A DNA stretch of 64,000 bases, taken from NCBI GenBank assembly GCA_947500645.1, contig CANMSD010000003.1, positions 556,501 through 620,500 on the forward strand. The letters run 5' to 3'. The notes beneath the pieces were generated by a model. That model made no database searches and was not told where the DNA came from. It was given only the letters and a program-made list of their open reading frames with translations. The stretch's first letter is position 1, and every line of letters starts with the position of its first letter. The stretch comes from an uncultured Erythrobacter sp. (lineage in GTDB: Bacteria; Pseudomonadota; Alphaproteobacteria; Sphingomonadales; Sphingomonadaceae). Shown here piece by piece: positions 53,561 through 62,994 of this stretch. Position numbers and translations under genes: made by a program.

Positions 53561-54726
53561 CCAAGGGTGGGGGCAAGGCCAAGGGTAAGAAAGCGAGCGC
53601 CGCGCCGCCGAAAGTGCTGCACTGCCATTCAACATTTTCAGCTGGCGGCAAAGAACTGCGCAGCGTCGACTTGATGAACGCTTTTGGCAGCAGGCTCTCG
53701 CATGCAGTCATCTCGGGCGAACCTGAGGAGATGGGCGCTCGCGCAGCAATTGCCAAAGGCCAGCCGGTCAGTTTCCCTAGCGATTTTCCACCCTTGAGCG
53801 GGCTTCCATCGCCATCTCGCCTGCAAAAGATCGCCAAGGCGCTGACCCAATACGACCTTGTCCTGACGTATAATTGGGGTGCGATGGATGTGGTGATGGC
53901 GCATACCGCCTTCAGTCGCGCCTTCGAATTGCCACCACTGATCCATCATGAGGATGGCTTCAACGAAGACGAGGCAGACGGTCTCAAGACAAGCCGCAAT
54001 TGGTATCGCCGCATTGCTCTGGGGAAATCGTCTGGTCTTGTCGTGCCTTCGCGCAAGCTGGAGGATATCGCGCTCGAAGTCTGGGACCAGCCACGCGACC
54101 ACGTGATCCGCATTCCCAATGGGATCGATACGCTCGCCTTCGCCAAGACACCGCGCGCCGACAGTCTGCGTGTGGTGAAGCGCAAGGGGGAGCGCTGGGT
54201 TGGCACGCTTGCCGGGCTGCGCCCCGTTAAACAGCTGACGATGCTAGTCGAGGCGTTTGCAGGCCTTCCCGAGGAATGGCAGCTGGTTATCCTCGGCGAG
54301 GGGCCGGACAAGGAGGCGATCCAGCATGCCGCTGTTCGGGCTGAGATAAATCACCGGGTTCACCTGCCCGGCAAGGTTAGCAATCCCGCCTCTGCTGTCG
54401 GTTTGTTCGATATTTTCGCCCTGTCCTCGAAAAGCGAGCAATTTCCGCTCTCTGTGGTCGAGGCGATGGCGGCCGGACTGCCGGTTGCGGCACCCGATGT
54501 CGGCGATGTTCGGACTATGGTGGCAGAGCTGAACGCGCCGATGATTTGCGCTCCGAATGATGTTGGAGAACTGGCAGGCACTCTCAGAACATTGGCACAA
54601 GATGCCGATTTGCGGCGTAAAATCGGTGATGCCAATCGTAAGAAAGCGATTACGCAGTTTGACCGGGCGCGCATGATTGAGCGCTATCAGGAGCTCTATT
54701 CAAGCGCGCTTGGACGGGATTTTTGA
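53557..54726 (+). CDS. Glycosyltransferase family 4 protein
   Basis: The 389-residue GT-B protein has an N-terminal acceptor domain with LHCHSTFSAGGKELR and the C-terminal donor-binding motif SKSEQFPLSVVEAMAAGLPVAAPDVGDV with the family Glu pair. RWVGTLAGLRPVKQLTMLVEAF and LVILGEGPDKEAIQ are also standard. It would transfer a sugar from NDP-sugar to an unknown acceptor, probably surface glycan or lipid. The first 17 residues are Lys/Gly-rich. It follows the hydrolase gene directly. Confidence 0.92.
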   Translation: MTKGGGKAKGKKASAAPPKVLHCHSTFSAGGKELRSVDLMNAFGSRLSHAVISGEPEEMGARAAIAKGQPVSFPSDFPPLSGLPSPSRLQKIAKALTQYDLVLTYNWGAMDVVMAHTAFSRAFELPPLIHHEDGFNEDEADGLKTSRNWYRRIALGKSSGLVVPSRKLEDIALEVWDQPRDHVIRIPNGIDTLAFAKTPRADSLRVVKRKGERWVGTLAGLRPVKQLTMLVEAFAGLPEEWQLVILGEGPDKEAIQHAAVRAEINHRVHLPGKVSNPASAVGLFDIFALSSKSEQFPLSVVEAMAAGLPVAAPDVGDVRTMVAELNAPMICAPNDVGELAGTLRTLAQDADLRRKIGDANRKKAITQFDRARMIERYQELYSSALGRDF

Positions 54727-54872
54727 GCGTCGCGGCATCGCCTCTTAACCTGCCGTTCAACTGCCATCGGCTCAAGTCGGTGGGCACAGGGCAGAGATGG
54801 CATTGCGGTTGCCGCCATGCGCCCCTAAAAGCGCGGGCGATCTGTGACTAACCCAATTTGGAAAGGGCCCCG

Positions 54873-55697
54873 GTGGCGCTGAACCCTAAAAACGGAAAAT
54901 CCTCCGAAGACGACAAGGCAGCGAAGAAAGCGGCAGAAGACGAAGTCATTCTGCGCGAAATCGATGAGGCCGTTCGCAAGGATGATCTGGAGCAATTCGG
55001 CAAGAAATACGGCACCGCCCTGATCGGCGGCGTGGTCGCAATTTTGGTCGGATTCGGCGGTTATCTGTATTGGGATTCGCAGCAGGAGGCCGAGCTGGAA
55101 GGGCATTCCGAAACGCTAACCCGCGCGCTCGATCAGGTTGAGGCGGGCAATTTTGCCGCTGCCAGCGAAGCCGCTGGTGAGCTAGTCACAACTGACAATG
55201 CTGCGGCAAAGACCAGCGCGTTGATGCTGCAGGCGGGCGCTGCGTTGGAGCAAGGCGATACTGCAGCGGCGGTCGCGCTTTATGCGCAGGTTGCAGCGGA
55301 CGAAAATGCGCCGCCAGCTTTGCGCGATCTGGCCACCATTCGCGAGATCGCGACCAATTTCGAAGAGCGTGAGCCAGCCGACGTGATCGAGCGTTTGAGC
55401 TCGCTGGCCGTGCCCGGTAACGCTTTTTTCGGTAGCGCGGGCGAACTGACCGCGATGGCGCATCTCGATGCAGGTAATGAAGCGGAGGCTGGCGCCTTAT
55501 TCGCGGCGATTGCCAAGGGTGAAGGCGTGCCTGAGACGCTGCAATCGCGGGCTCGGCAAATGGCCGGCCTGCTGGGTGTCGATGCGATCGAAGACCCGGA
55601 AGAGCTGCTTGAGGAAGAGGGCGTCATTGATGAAAACGGCGCACCTGTTGGTGGCCCTGCCGGTGCAGCGCCCGCTCCTGCCGGAGCAGCAAACTAA
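54873..55697 (+). CDS. YfgM/TPR-like membrane-anchored protein
   Basis: The 274-residue protein has a charged N-terminus, then one membrane helix (about 47-68, ALIGGVVAILVGFGGYLYW), then a periplasmic TPR-like helical domain and a low-complexity Gly/Ala/Pro end. This is the layout of YfgM (PF09976), an ancillary SecYEG chaperone link. GTG 54873 lies after GGAAAGG; TTG 54858 is alternative. In E. coli yfgM is followed by bamB, as here. The 54727-54872 gap holds no gene I can support. Confidence 0.85.
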   Translation: MALNPKNGKSSEDDKAAKKAAEDEVILREIDEAVRKDDLEQFGKKYGTALIGGVVAILVGFGGYLYWDSQQEAELEGHSETLTRALDQVEAGNFAAASEAAGELVTTDNAAAKTSALMLQAGAALEQGDTAAAVALYAQVAADENAPPALRDLATIREIATNFEEREPADVIERLSSLAVPGNAFFGSAGELTAMAHLDAGNEAEAGALFAAIAKGEGVPETLQSRARQMAGLLGVDAIEDPEELLEEEGVIDENGAPVGGPAGAAPAPAGAAN

Positions 55698-55757
55698 GTT
55701 TCACACAGAATGAGAGTGCGCATCGCAAGCGCGCCGACAATTGGTCTGATTGGACGG

Positions 55758-57107
55758 ATGATGAAAAGGTTTAAAAACTCAACTCGCACAGCGCTGATCG
55801 GCGGCGCACTGGCGGCTTTGCTCTCAGGCTGCAGTGGCGGCCTGTTCGGTGGCGGCGATAAGAAAGCGACCCCAACCATTGGCGAACGCACGCCGATCCT
55901 TTCGCGCATCGAGAGCGGCGCGAGCGTCGATCCATCGCTTGCGCAGGTCAGCGTGGTGCTTCCTCCCGCACAAGCCAATCCCGAATGGGCGCAGGTGGGC
56001 GGTTCTGCCAGCAAATCCTACGGGCATCTTGCTCTGTCCGAAAATCCCACCAAAGTCTGGACCGCAAAAATCGCCGGGGCGAGCAACCGCATGCGTCTCG
56101 CAGCCGCTCCTGTCGTCGGCAGCGGTGCTCTTTACGTTGTCGGTTCCGACGGCACGATCCACAGCTTTGACGCGAAAACCGGCGCGCGGCGCTGGGAAGT
56201 TTCGGCCGCGATGGAAAGCAACATGCAGGCAGCAGCCTTTGGTGGCGGCGTCAGCTATTCCGATGGCCGGGTCTACGCCACAAATGGCGCTGGCGAAGTA
56301 ACAGCGTTGAACGCTTCCGATGGATCCGAGATCTGGAAGGTAAAGCCCTCTGGCCCGCTACGCGGATCGCCGACCATCGCCTTCGGCCAGGTCTATGTAA
56401 TGACGCAGGACAACCAGGTGATCGCGCTCGACGCAAGCACGGGCGAGCTGCTGTGGAATGATGCAGGCTCTGCCACCCAAGCAGGCGTCTTCGGTGTTGC
56501 CGCTCCTGCGGCTGGGCAAGGCACGGTGATTGCGGGTTATTCGAGCGGTGAGCTGTCGGCTTATCGTTATGAGAATGGCCGGACGCTGTGGTCAGACGCG
56601 CTCTCGCGAACGAATATCTCGACGCAGGTTGGTACGCTGACCGACATTGACGCCGATCCGATCATCGATTCGGGCCGTGTCTATGCGCTTGGCCAAGGCG
56701 GTCGCATGGCTGCCTATGAACTGCTCACCGGACAGCGCATCTGGGAACTGAATCTCGCGGGCATTTCCACTCCTGCAATTGCAGGCGAGTGGATCTTCAC
56801 GCTGACCGACGATGCCAGACTGCTGGCGATTGCCCGTTCGACGGGCCGCGTACGTTGGATCACTCAGATGCAGGGCTATCGCAACGAGGAAAAGAAGAAG
56901 GACGCGATCTACTGGACCGGTCCCGTTCTCGCAGGCGGTCAGCTGTGGGTCGGCAGCTCGCGCGGGGCGCTTTATCGCGTCAGCACCGGAGAGGGTTCCG
57001 CGCAGGCTTTTGCCGAGCTCGATGCCTCAGTCAGCCTGCCACCAATTGTCGCCGACAACATGATGTATCTGCTCGATGACAGTGGAACGATCCACGCCTG
57101 GCAGTAA
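55758..57107 (+). CDS. bamB: Outer membrane assembly lipoprotein BamB
   Basis: BamB supports outer-membrane protein insertion by BamA. The 449-residue protein has a lipoprotein signal (TALIGGALAALLSGCSGG, lipobox LSGC) and an eight-bladed propeller with PQQ-like repeats: VVGSDGTIHSFDAKTGARRW, VTALNASDGSEIW, VIALDASTGELLW, AAYELLTGQRIW. Start ATG 55758 (or 55761); a longer frame from 55710 is less likely. der, which often follows bamB, is absent downstream. Confidence 0.95.
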   Translation: MMKRFKNSTRTALIGGALAALLSGCSGGLFGGGDKKATPTIGERTPILSRIESGASVDPSLAQVSVVLPPAQANPEWAQVGGSASKSYGHLALSENPTKVWTAKIAGASNRMRLAAAPVVGSGALYVVGSDGTIHSFDAKTGARRWEVSAAMESNMQAAAFGGGVSYSDGRVYATNGAGEVTALNASDGSEIWKVKPSGPLRGSPTIAFGQVYVMTQDNQVIALDASTGELLWNDAGSATQAGVFGVAAPAAGQGTVIAGYSSGELSAYRYENGRTLWSDALSRTNISTQVGTLTDIDADPIIDSGRVYALGQGGRMAAYELLTGQRIWELNLAGISTPAIAGEWIFTLTDDARLLAIARSTGRVRWITQMQGYRNEEKKKDAIYWTGPVLAGGQLWVGSSRGALYRVSTGEGSAQAFAELDASVSLPPIVADNMMYLLDDSGTIHAWQ

Positions 57108-57225
57108 CTCCAAGCGCAATCGCGCCAAACCAGCCGTGAAATTAACCATTTGAGGCGCGCTGTTCCTGAGCGGGACGGCGCCCTCAATCTAACCATGGTG
57201 TTAACCCATTCGCGCTAAGGGCCGA

Positions 57226-58626
57226 ATGGTAATGAGCGCGAACAATCCATCCACGATCAGCGATAAGCCGATTCCCAAGCAGGCGCCGCCGCAAAGTGAC
57301 GTTTCTGCGGGCGTGGGGCTGGCAGGGCTGCTCGGCCTGTTCGTGTGGCTCCTGTTTTGCCGGACGTACCCGCTAACTGCAGAGTTCTTCGACCTTCCCG
57401 GTCCGCGCGGCGTGCTGTCTGGACCCTATGCGGCGATTACCGCCATGCTGTTTACGGCTGGGCCGATGGCGATCTGGTCGCTGCTCGTCGACCGGGTGCA
57501 TAAACGCGCTTCAACCGGGCTCGATTGGTCATTGAAGCGCCCTGTCGCCGAGGTGCTTGATGTATCGATCGTCAAGATCGCCGGGCTGTGGGCGACCTGG
57601 GCTATCCTTGCTGCACTTTACTGTCTCGCGCGCTGGTATTGGAACGGACAATATCTGTTCGCGATGGAAGTGCTTGCTGTCGCGGCGATCCCGATGGTTG
57701 TTCTGTCGGTTCCCTATGTGATCTGGCTCGACCGTTTCATGGTCAATCCGCGTGACAGCGCATGGCATTTCGGCGCGATGTTGATCGGGCGCGAGGCATT
57801 CGATGCCGAACAGGTAAAGAAGCATTGGCGGGCGTGGATCATCAAAGGCTTCTTCGGGGCTTTCATGATCTCGATCCTGCCGTTTGGCTGGAACCAGATC
57901 GTCGAGGCAGATATCGCCGCGATCTATCAGAACCCCGTCGAATTGGGCCTGATCCTGATCGCGCTGCTATTCGTGATCGACGTGCAAATCGGGACGGTTG
58001 GTTACCTCTTCACCATGCGTCCGCTCGATGCGCATATCCGCTCTGGCAACCCGTTTCTGGGCGGCTGGCTGGCGGCGCTGATATGCTATCCGCCCTTTGT
58101 CTGGGGCATTATCGGCAATGGCCAGGTGCTCAGCTACGAGCACAATGTTGAGGGCTGGGGTCACTGGTTTGCGGGCAACACGGCGCTGCTTTGGGTCTGG
58201 GCGGCGTGGCTTGTCTTCCTGACTGGGATATACGCTTGGGCGACAGTCGCCTTTGGCATCCGCTTTTCCAACCTCACCTATCGCGGCGTGCTGACCAATG
58301 GTCCGTATCGTTTCACGCGGCACCCGGCCTATCTCAGCAAGAACCTGTTCTGGTGGTGCTCGGTGATGCCATTCCTGGTCACAAATGACTCGCTGACCGA
58401 CGCAATCCGCAACAGCTTCTTCCTCCTCGCCGTGAACGCGATCTACTATTGGCGCGCCCGCACGGAAGAAGCGCATCTACTCGCGGAGGATCCGAAATAC
58501 CGCGAGTATTACGATTGGATGGAGCAGCATGGCGTCATTACCGCTCCGCTTGCGCGGCTCAAGCGCTCTGTGCTGGGCCGCGGCAAACGGACACGGGGCC
58601 CAGAAGTCGCGGAACCGGCTGAATAG
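57226..58626 (+). CDS. Isoprenylcysteine carboxylmethyltransferase-like membrane protein
   Basis: The 466-residue protein has about 9-10 membrane helices. The C-terminal third has the ICMT/PEMT signature TNGPYRFTRHPAYLSKNLFWW and a final RARTEEAHLLAEDPKYREYYD, the SAM-binding part of DUF1295/ICMT-type enzymes. The N-terminal two-thirds is an unrecognised membrane region, so the protein is larger than a plain ICMT (about 200 residues). It could methylate a lipid or small molecule. The gap before it (57108-57225) holds no other gene. Confidence 0.82.
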   Translation: MVMSANNPSTISDKPIPKQAPPQSDVSAGVGLAGLLGLFVWLLFCRTYPLTAEFFDLPGPRGVLSGPYAAITAMLFTAGPMAIWSLLVDRVHKRASTGLDWSLKRPVAEVLDVSIVKIAGLWATWAILAALYCLARWYWNGQYLFAMEVLAVAAIPMVVLSVPYVIWLDRFMVNPRDSAWHFGAMLIGREAFDAEQVKKHWRAWIIKGFFGAFMISILPFGWNQIVEADIAAIYQNPVELGLILIALLFVIDVQIGTVGYLFTMRPLDAHIRSGNPFLGGWLAALICYPPFVWGIIGNGQVLSYEHNVEGWGHWFAGNTALLWVWAAWLVFLTGIYAWATVAFGIRFSNLTYRGVLTNGPYRFTRHPAYLSKNLFWWCSVMPFLVTNDSLTDAIRNSFFLLAVNAIYYWRARTEEAHLLAEDPKYREYYDWMEQHGVITAPLARLKRSVLGRGKRTRGPEVAEPAE

Positions 58627-58632
58627 AGCCAG

Positions 58633-58935
58633 TTACATCAGCGGTGCGCCGTCGTCCGCCTGATATTTGAGAACTTCGGTCACTTTCACATCGAGGCCTG
58701 CCAGAGCCTGCTGAAAAGCGGCCATATGCGGCGTCTGGAAATGCGCAACGAGAGCGGCTTCATCGATCCATTTTTCGGTGATGTGCAGAACGCTGGCATC
58801 GAGAATATCTTGTGCGTAGGCGTAACTGATGCAGCCTTCCTCGGCGTTTGAGGCTGTGACCATGGCAGAGAGCGCCTCGCGGCCTGAGGCGAGCGCACCT
58901 TCACCCAGTCTTGCTTGTTCCAATACTATCAGCAT
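58633..58935 (-). CDS. Antibiotic biosynthesis monooxygenase-fold protein
   Basis: The 100-residue ABM protein has SAMVTASNAEEGCISYAYAQ and VLHITEKWIDEAALVAHFQTPHM, the motifs of small dimeric ferredoxin-like barrels such as quinol monooxygenase YgiN. It may oxidise a quinol or act as a scaffold; no cofactor is needed by relatives. It lies 15 bases downstream of gshA on the same strand, so it could be cotranscribed. Confidence 0.88.
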   Translation of the reverse strand: MLIVLEQARLGEGALASGREALSAMVTASNAEEGCISYAYAQDILDASVLHITEKWIDEAALVAHFQTPHMAAFQQALAGLDVKVTEVLKYQADDGAPLM

Positions 58936-58950
58936 GTTCCAGCCCCTTTT

Positions 58951-60321
58951 TTAGAATGAGTGTTCGTAGGCGCGGGTGATGTCTCCGTTCCATTCCCCGT
59001 GATACAGGTCGAGCAGGCGCCGTGCGGGGACTTTGCCGCTGGCGACGATTTCGTCGAGCGTTTCAAGGAAGCCGGTCTCGTTGTCGCCGCTGGAATTGAG
59101 CGCGCCGCGCGCATTAAGGCCTTGCCGCGCGATTGCCAGCACATCACGACCCAAATCCTGCATCGTTCCGCCGCCGGGAAGCGGCGCATCAAGGCCTAGG
59201 CGTGGGGCATCATTGCGCAGCTGCTCGCGTTCCTCCATCGACCAGTCCTTGACCAAATCCCATGCGGCATCGAGCGCACCTTGGTCATACAGCAAGCCAA
59301 CCCAGAGGGCGGGCAGCGCGCAGATCCGGCTCCATGGGCCGCCATCTGCCCCGCGCATTTCAAGGAAGCTCTTTAGACGCACCTCGGGAAAGGCGGTTGA
59401 GAGGTGATCCCACCAATCGCTTTCCGTCGGGCGTTCACCGGGCAGGGCAGGTAGCTTGCCGTCGAGAAAGTCCCGGAAGCTCTGCCCGGCCGCGTCGATA
59501 TATCTGCCCTCGCGGAAGACGAAATACATCGGCACGTCCAGCATATAGTCTGCCCAGCGTTCGTAGCCGAAGCCGTCCTCGAAAACGAAGGGCAGCATTC
59601 CGGTACGCTGCGGGTCTGTGTCCGACCAGATATGGCTGCGATAGGAGAGGTAGCCGTTGGGCTTGCCCTCGGTGAAAGGCGAGTTTGCGAACAGGGCGGT
59701 TGCAAGCGGTTGTAGCGCGAGGCCGACACGAAACTTCTGCGCCATGTCGGCTTCGGATGAATAGTCTAAATTGACCTGGATCGTGCAGGTGCGCAGCATC
59801 ATGTCGAGGCCCAGGCTGCCAACCTTGGGCATGTGCTGCATCATGATCTCATAGCGGCCCTTGGGCATGACGGGCAGCTCTTCGCGGGTCTTGTCCGGCC
59901 ACATTCCGAGACCGAGGAAGCCAATCCCGCAACATTCGCCAATCGCTTTGACTTGCTCCAGATGGCGGCCCGTTTCCGCGCAGGTCTGGTGCAAGTTTTC
60001 GAGCGGCGCGCCTGACAGTTCGAGTTGGCCCGCAGGCTCCAGGCTGACCGCACCGTCTGCGCCTTTCAGCGCAATAACATTACCGTTCTCCTCGACCGGT
60101 TCCCAGCCAAATTCGCGCAAATTCATGAGCATGTCGCGGATACCGCAAGGCTCGTCATAGCTCGGTGCGCGGAAATCCTCGTTCTTGTAGACGAGCTTTT
60201 CGTGTTCGGTGCCAATCCGCCAATCGCTTTTTGGCTTCTCGCCGCCGATCATTGGAGCGACCAATTGGTCGCGGCTTTCGATGATTGGATCGTTTGCCCC
60301 GGAGGCCTCTCGCGTGCTCAT
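58951..60321 (-). CDS. gshA: Glutamate-cysteine ligase (plant/alphaproteobacterial type)
   Basis: This enzyme makes gamma-glutamylcysteine, the first step to glutathione. The 456 residues are of the plant/alphaproteobacterial type: RIGTEHEKLVYK, LEPAGQLELSGAPLENLH, GLGMWPDKTREELPVMPKGRY, MLRTCTIQVNLDYSSEADM, ANSPFTEGKPNGYLSYRS and LEMRGADGGPWSRI. ATG 60321 is the only ATG start near; the TTG at 60339 adds six residues. gshB is not in the window. Confidence 0.95.
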   Translation of the reverse strand: MSTREASGANDPIIESRDQLVAPMIGGEKPKSDWRIGTEHEKLVYKNEDFRAPSYDEPCGIRDMLMNLREFGWEPVEENGNVIALKGADGAVSLEPAGQLELSGAPLENLHQTCAETGRHLEQVKAIGECCGIGFLGLGMWPDKTREELPVMPKGRYEIMMQHMPKVGSLGLDMMLRTCTIQVNLDYSSEADMAQKFRVGLALQPLATALFANSPFTEGKPNGYLSYRSHIWSDTDPQRTGMLPFVFEDGFGYERWADYMLDVPMYFVFREGRYIDAAGQSFRDFLDGKLPALPGERPTESDWWDHLSTAFPEVRLKSFLEMRGADGGPWSRICALPALWVGLLYDQGALDAAWDLVKDWSMEEREQLRNDAPRLGLDAPLPGGGTMQDLGRDVLAIARQGLNARGALNSSGDNETGFLETLDEIVASGKVPARRLLDLYHGEWNGDITRAYEHSF

Positions 60322-60384
60322 GCGGGTTTCGATAGGCAACCGAAGCGAGGCTGGGAAGCGTAAATTGAGTTTCGTGCAATCAAG

Positions 60385-61155
60385 TCAATCTTGGCCGTCC
60401 CAATCGCCTGCTTCTGCCATCCACACGGAAAGGGCGGCAATAGCAGCGGTCTCTCCGCGCAGGATACGGGGTCCGAGCGAGATCGGCTTGGCCTGTGGAT
60501 GGGTCCGGATTGCGTCGCGTTCGGCGTCATCAAAGCCGCCTTCCGGACCGATCAGGATTGCCGCTGGTCCGTCGTCATATACGAAGGCATCGGCGGCAAG
60601 CTCACCGCCCAATTCGTCCGCAAAAAACAGCGCTCTATCCGCTGGCCAATCGCGCAGCAGGGTCTCCAGCTTTATCGGAGCTTCCAGTTCAGGCAGGGCA
60701 GTCCGCGCGCATTGCTCGGCGGCCTCGATCGTCAGCGTCCTGGCTCGATCCATATTGAGCTTATCTGCGACACAGCGTCGCGTAAGAACTGGCTGGATCC
60801 GCGCGGCACCAAGTTCGGTCGCCTTCTCCAGCACCATATCGAAACGGTCTTTCTTGAGCAGAGCAGGGCACAGCCACAGATCGGGCACCTCCTCGCGCTC
60901 TCGCAGGTGTTCTACCACTTCCAGCGCCACGTCGCGCTTGCCCACATTGACGACACGCGCGCTCCATTCGCCGGTCACATCGTCGCACAGGATGACGCCA
61001 TCGCCCTCGCTCACCCGCATCACGCGGGCGAGATAGTGCCCCTGATTGCCGTCGATCATCAATTGCGCGCCTTCGACCAGCGGATCGGGGACGAACAGAC
61101 GCGGCGCGCTACGCGGCGGCCAGGCGGGGGTTTTGGGATCGTGCAGGGCAGACAT
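60385..61155 (-). CDS. rsmE: 16S rRNA (uracil-1498-N3)-methyltransferase
   Basis: RsmE is a SPOUT methyltransferase for U1498 of 16S rRNA. The 256-residue protein has an N-terminal PUA-like part (HYLARVMRVSEGDGVILCD) and the knotted SAM domain: RRCVADKLNMDRARTLTIEAAEQ, IGPEGGFDDAERDAI, SLGPRILRGETAAIAAL. It is divergent from the 61202 gene and lies 63 bases upstream of gshA. Confidence 0.96.
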   Translation of the reverse strand: MSALHDPKTPAWPPRSAPRLFVPDPLVEGAQLMIDGNQGHYLARVMRVSEGDGVILCDDVTGEWSARVVNVGKRDVALEVVEHLREREEVPDLWLCPALLKKDRFDMVLEKATELGAARIQPVLTRRCVADKLNMDRARTLTIEAAEQCARTALPELEAPIKLETLLRDWPADRALFFADELGGELAADAFVYDDGPAAILIGPEGGFDDAERDAIRTHPQAKPISLGPRILRGETAAIAALSVWMAEAGDWDGQD

Positions 61156-61201
61156 GGCGCGGCTATTAGACGAGCGCGTCAGGGGTCGCTAGGGGTCTCC
61201 C

Positions 61202-61573
61202 ATGAGTGCGAGAACCACACAGTATCTGATCGGTGCAGTGTTTGCTGTGCTGGGCGGATGGGCGTTGCTGTTTCCGGGGTCGGTGATTGATCTGGCTGTG
61301 CGACCTGAGTTCCGGAGCGATGATTACCTCGCGACTTTCGCGATGGCGTGCTTTGGGGCGCAGGCGTGCCTGTTCGCGCTCGTTGCCTTCACGGCGATTT
61401 TCACCAAGCGCACCTTCCTGTTTTACGGGATCGCGTTGTTGCCCTTCTTCCTGTTCAACTACTGGTTCTATTTTGAAGTGCCCTTGCTGACCGAGGTGGG
61501 CTTGCTCGATTTCGCCGGTAACACGGTGATGCTGGCGCTGTGCTGGCATGGCTGGAAAACGGCCGAGCAATGA
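61202..61573 (+). CDS. Small membrane protein of unknown function
   Basis: The 123-residue protein has four hydrophobic segments (TQYLIGAVFAVLGGWALLF, FAMACFGAQACLFALVAF, TFLFYGIALLPFFLFNYWFYF, LDFAGNTVMLALCW). It resembles no family I know. Its TGA overlaps the ubiA ATG as ATGA, so translation is coupled, which ties it to quinone synthesis by position only. Confidence 0.8.
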   Translation: MSARTTQYLIGAVFAVLGGWALLFPGSVIDLAVRPEFRSDDYLATFAMACFGAQACLFALVAFTAIFTKRTFLFYGIALLPFFLFNYWFYFEVPLLTEVGLLDFAGNTVMLALCWHGWKTAEQ

Positions 61574-62472
61574 GCGAACAGATCGTCCCCGATAGCGAGC
61601 ATCGCGGGCTGGTCGCCCGCCTGCCGCAATTGCCACGAGACTTGGCGCAGCTTGCCCGGTTCGACCGACCGATTGGCTGGTGGCTGCTGTTTTGGCCATG
61701 CGTGTTCGGCGTCTGGTTGACTGGGGCAGGTCCGCAATTCGGACTGCTTGGGTGGCTGCTATTGGGTGCGATTGCGATGCGCGGCGCGGGCTGTGTTTAT
61801 AATGACATCGTCGACGCCGATCTCGACAAACAGGTCGCGCGCACGGCCGTGCGCCCGGTCGCGAGCGGACGAGTGTCGAAACGCACCGCTTGGGCTTGGC
61901 TGATCGCGTTGTGCCTGATCGGCCTCGTCGTCCTGCTGCAATTGCGGCTGGAGGCGCAGATTGTCGCGCTGGCGAGTCTCGTGCTCGTGGCCGCCTATCC
62001 TTTTATGAAACGGATCACGTGGTGGCCGCAGGCATGGCTGGGCATGGTTTTCAATTGGGGGCTGCTGGTCGGCTGGGTGCATTTGCGCTTCGACAATTGG
62101 GATATGCTCGCCTGGATCTACACCGGCTGCGTCGCTTGGGTGATCGGGTATGACACCATCTACGCCCTGCAAGACCGTGAGGATGACGCGTTGGTCGGCA
62201 TCCGCTCGTCGGCCTTGCGAATGGGCGAGAATGTGAAGGGCGGCGTGATGGCGTTCTACGGGGCGGCGATTGCGTTGTGGGGTCTGGGCTTCTGGCTCTA
62301 TCGCCCAGACCCGCTCGCGCTACTGGCCTTGTTACCCGTGGCCACTCACCTGCTGTGGCAGGTGGCGACCTTGGATGCCGACGATCCAGCCAACCCGCTA
62401 GATCGTTTCCGCTCCAACCGTTGGGCGGGAGCTTTGATGGCGGCTGCATGCTTTGTGGTCGGCAACGCTTGA
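61570..62472 (+). CDS. ubiA: 4-Hydroxybenzoate polyprenyltransferase
   Basis: UbiA attaches the polyprenyl chain to 4-hydroxybenzoate in ubiquinone synthesis. The 300-residue membrane enzyme has the two Asp-rich motifs: CVYNDIVDADLDKQVARTAV and YDTIYALQDREDDALVGIRS, plus FDRPIGWWLLFWPC before the first. About 8 helices. Start ATG 61570 overlaps the small membrane gene; the longer frame from 61540 is not needed. Confidence 0.95.
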   Translation: MSEQIVPDSEHRGLVARLPQLPRDLAQLARFDRPIGWWLLFWPCVFGVWLTGAGPQFGLLGWLLLGAIAMRGAGCVYNDIVDADLDKQVARTAVRPVASGRVSKRTAWAWLIALCLIGLVVLLQLRLEAQIVALASLVLVAAYPFMKRITWWPQAWLGMVFNWGLLVGWVHLRFDNWDMLAWIYTGCVAWVIGYDTIYALQDREDDALVGIRSSALRMGENVKGGVMAFYGAAIALWGLGFWLYRPDPLALLALLPVATHLLWQVATLDADDPANPLDRFRSNRWAGALMAAACFVVGNA

Positions 62473-62521
62473 TCGCTTTCAGGCTGGCGAGCGAACATGG
62501 GCTCGCGAGGGATGATCTCGT

Positions 62522-62905
62522 TCATTGCGCGTCTCCTGAATAGCTGACGACTTCGAATTCGATCCCGTCCCAGTCGAAGAAGTAGAACCGTTTGCCCGGA
62601 TCGTAATCGTCGTGGCCGAAGGGCTTGAGGTCTGAATCGATGACGACTTTCTCCGCTGCATCAAGGTCGTCGACCAGCAGGCCGACATGGTTGAGCGGCT
62701 GGCCTTTGCTGTAATCGCCCTTCACATGATCGCCGGTGTAAAGCGCCAGATAGGTCGTCTCGTCACCAACATGGATAGTGCTCCCACCTAGCTGAGATTC
62801 GCCCCGCCAGCGTTCGTGCCAGCCGAGCAATCGCTTGAAGAGTTCGGCGCTGCGTTCGGGATCGGTGACGGAGAGGTTTGCGTGTTCGATTTGACCGGTG
62901 GGCAT
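62522..62905 (-). CDS. VOC-family (glyoxalase-like) protein, SoxR target
   Basis: The 127-residue vicinal-oxygen-chelate protein has IEHANLSVTDPERSAELF (first His ligand), TTYLALYTG, LNHVGLLVDDLDAAEKV (second His) and KRFYFFDWDGIEFEVVSY with the last Glu. These give the H...H...E metal set of glyoxalase I/dioxygenase relatives. ATG 62905 follows AGGAGG. A SoxR-controlled promoter points into it, so a redox-stress or electrophile-detoxification role is likely; substrate unknown. Confidence 0.9.
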   Translation of the reverse strand: MPTGQIEHANLSVTDPERSAELFKRLLGWHERWRGESQLGGSTIHVGDETTYLALYTGDHVKGDYSKGQPLNHVGLLVDDLDAAEKVVIDSDLKPFGHDDYDPGKRFYFFDWDGIEFEVVSYSGDAQ

Positions 62906-62994
62906 GATTGCCTCCTGTTGTGTATCCGTGCGAGTGTTGATTGCGAGCGTACTTTGGAGCGTCTTCCTCCAAGCTCGAATCACCTGACTTTCCA

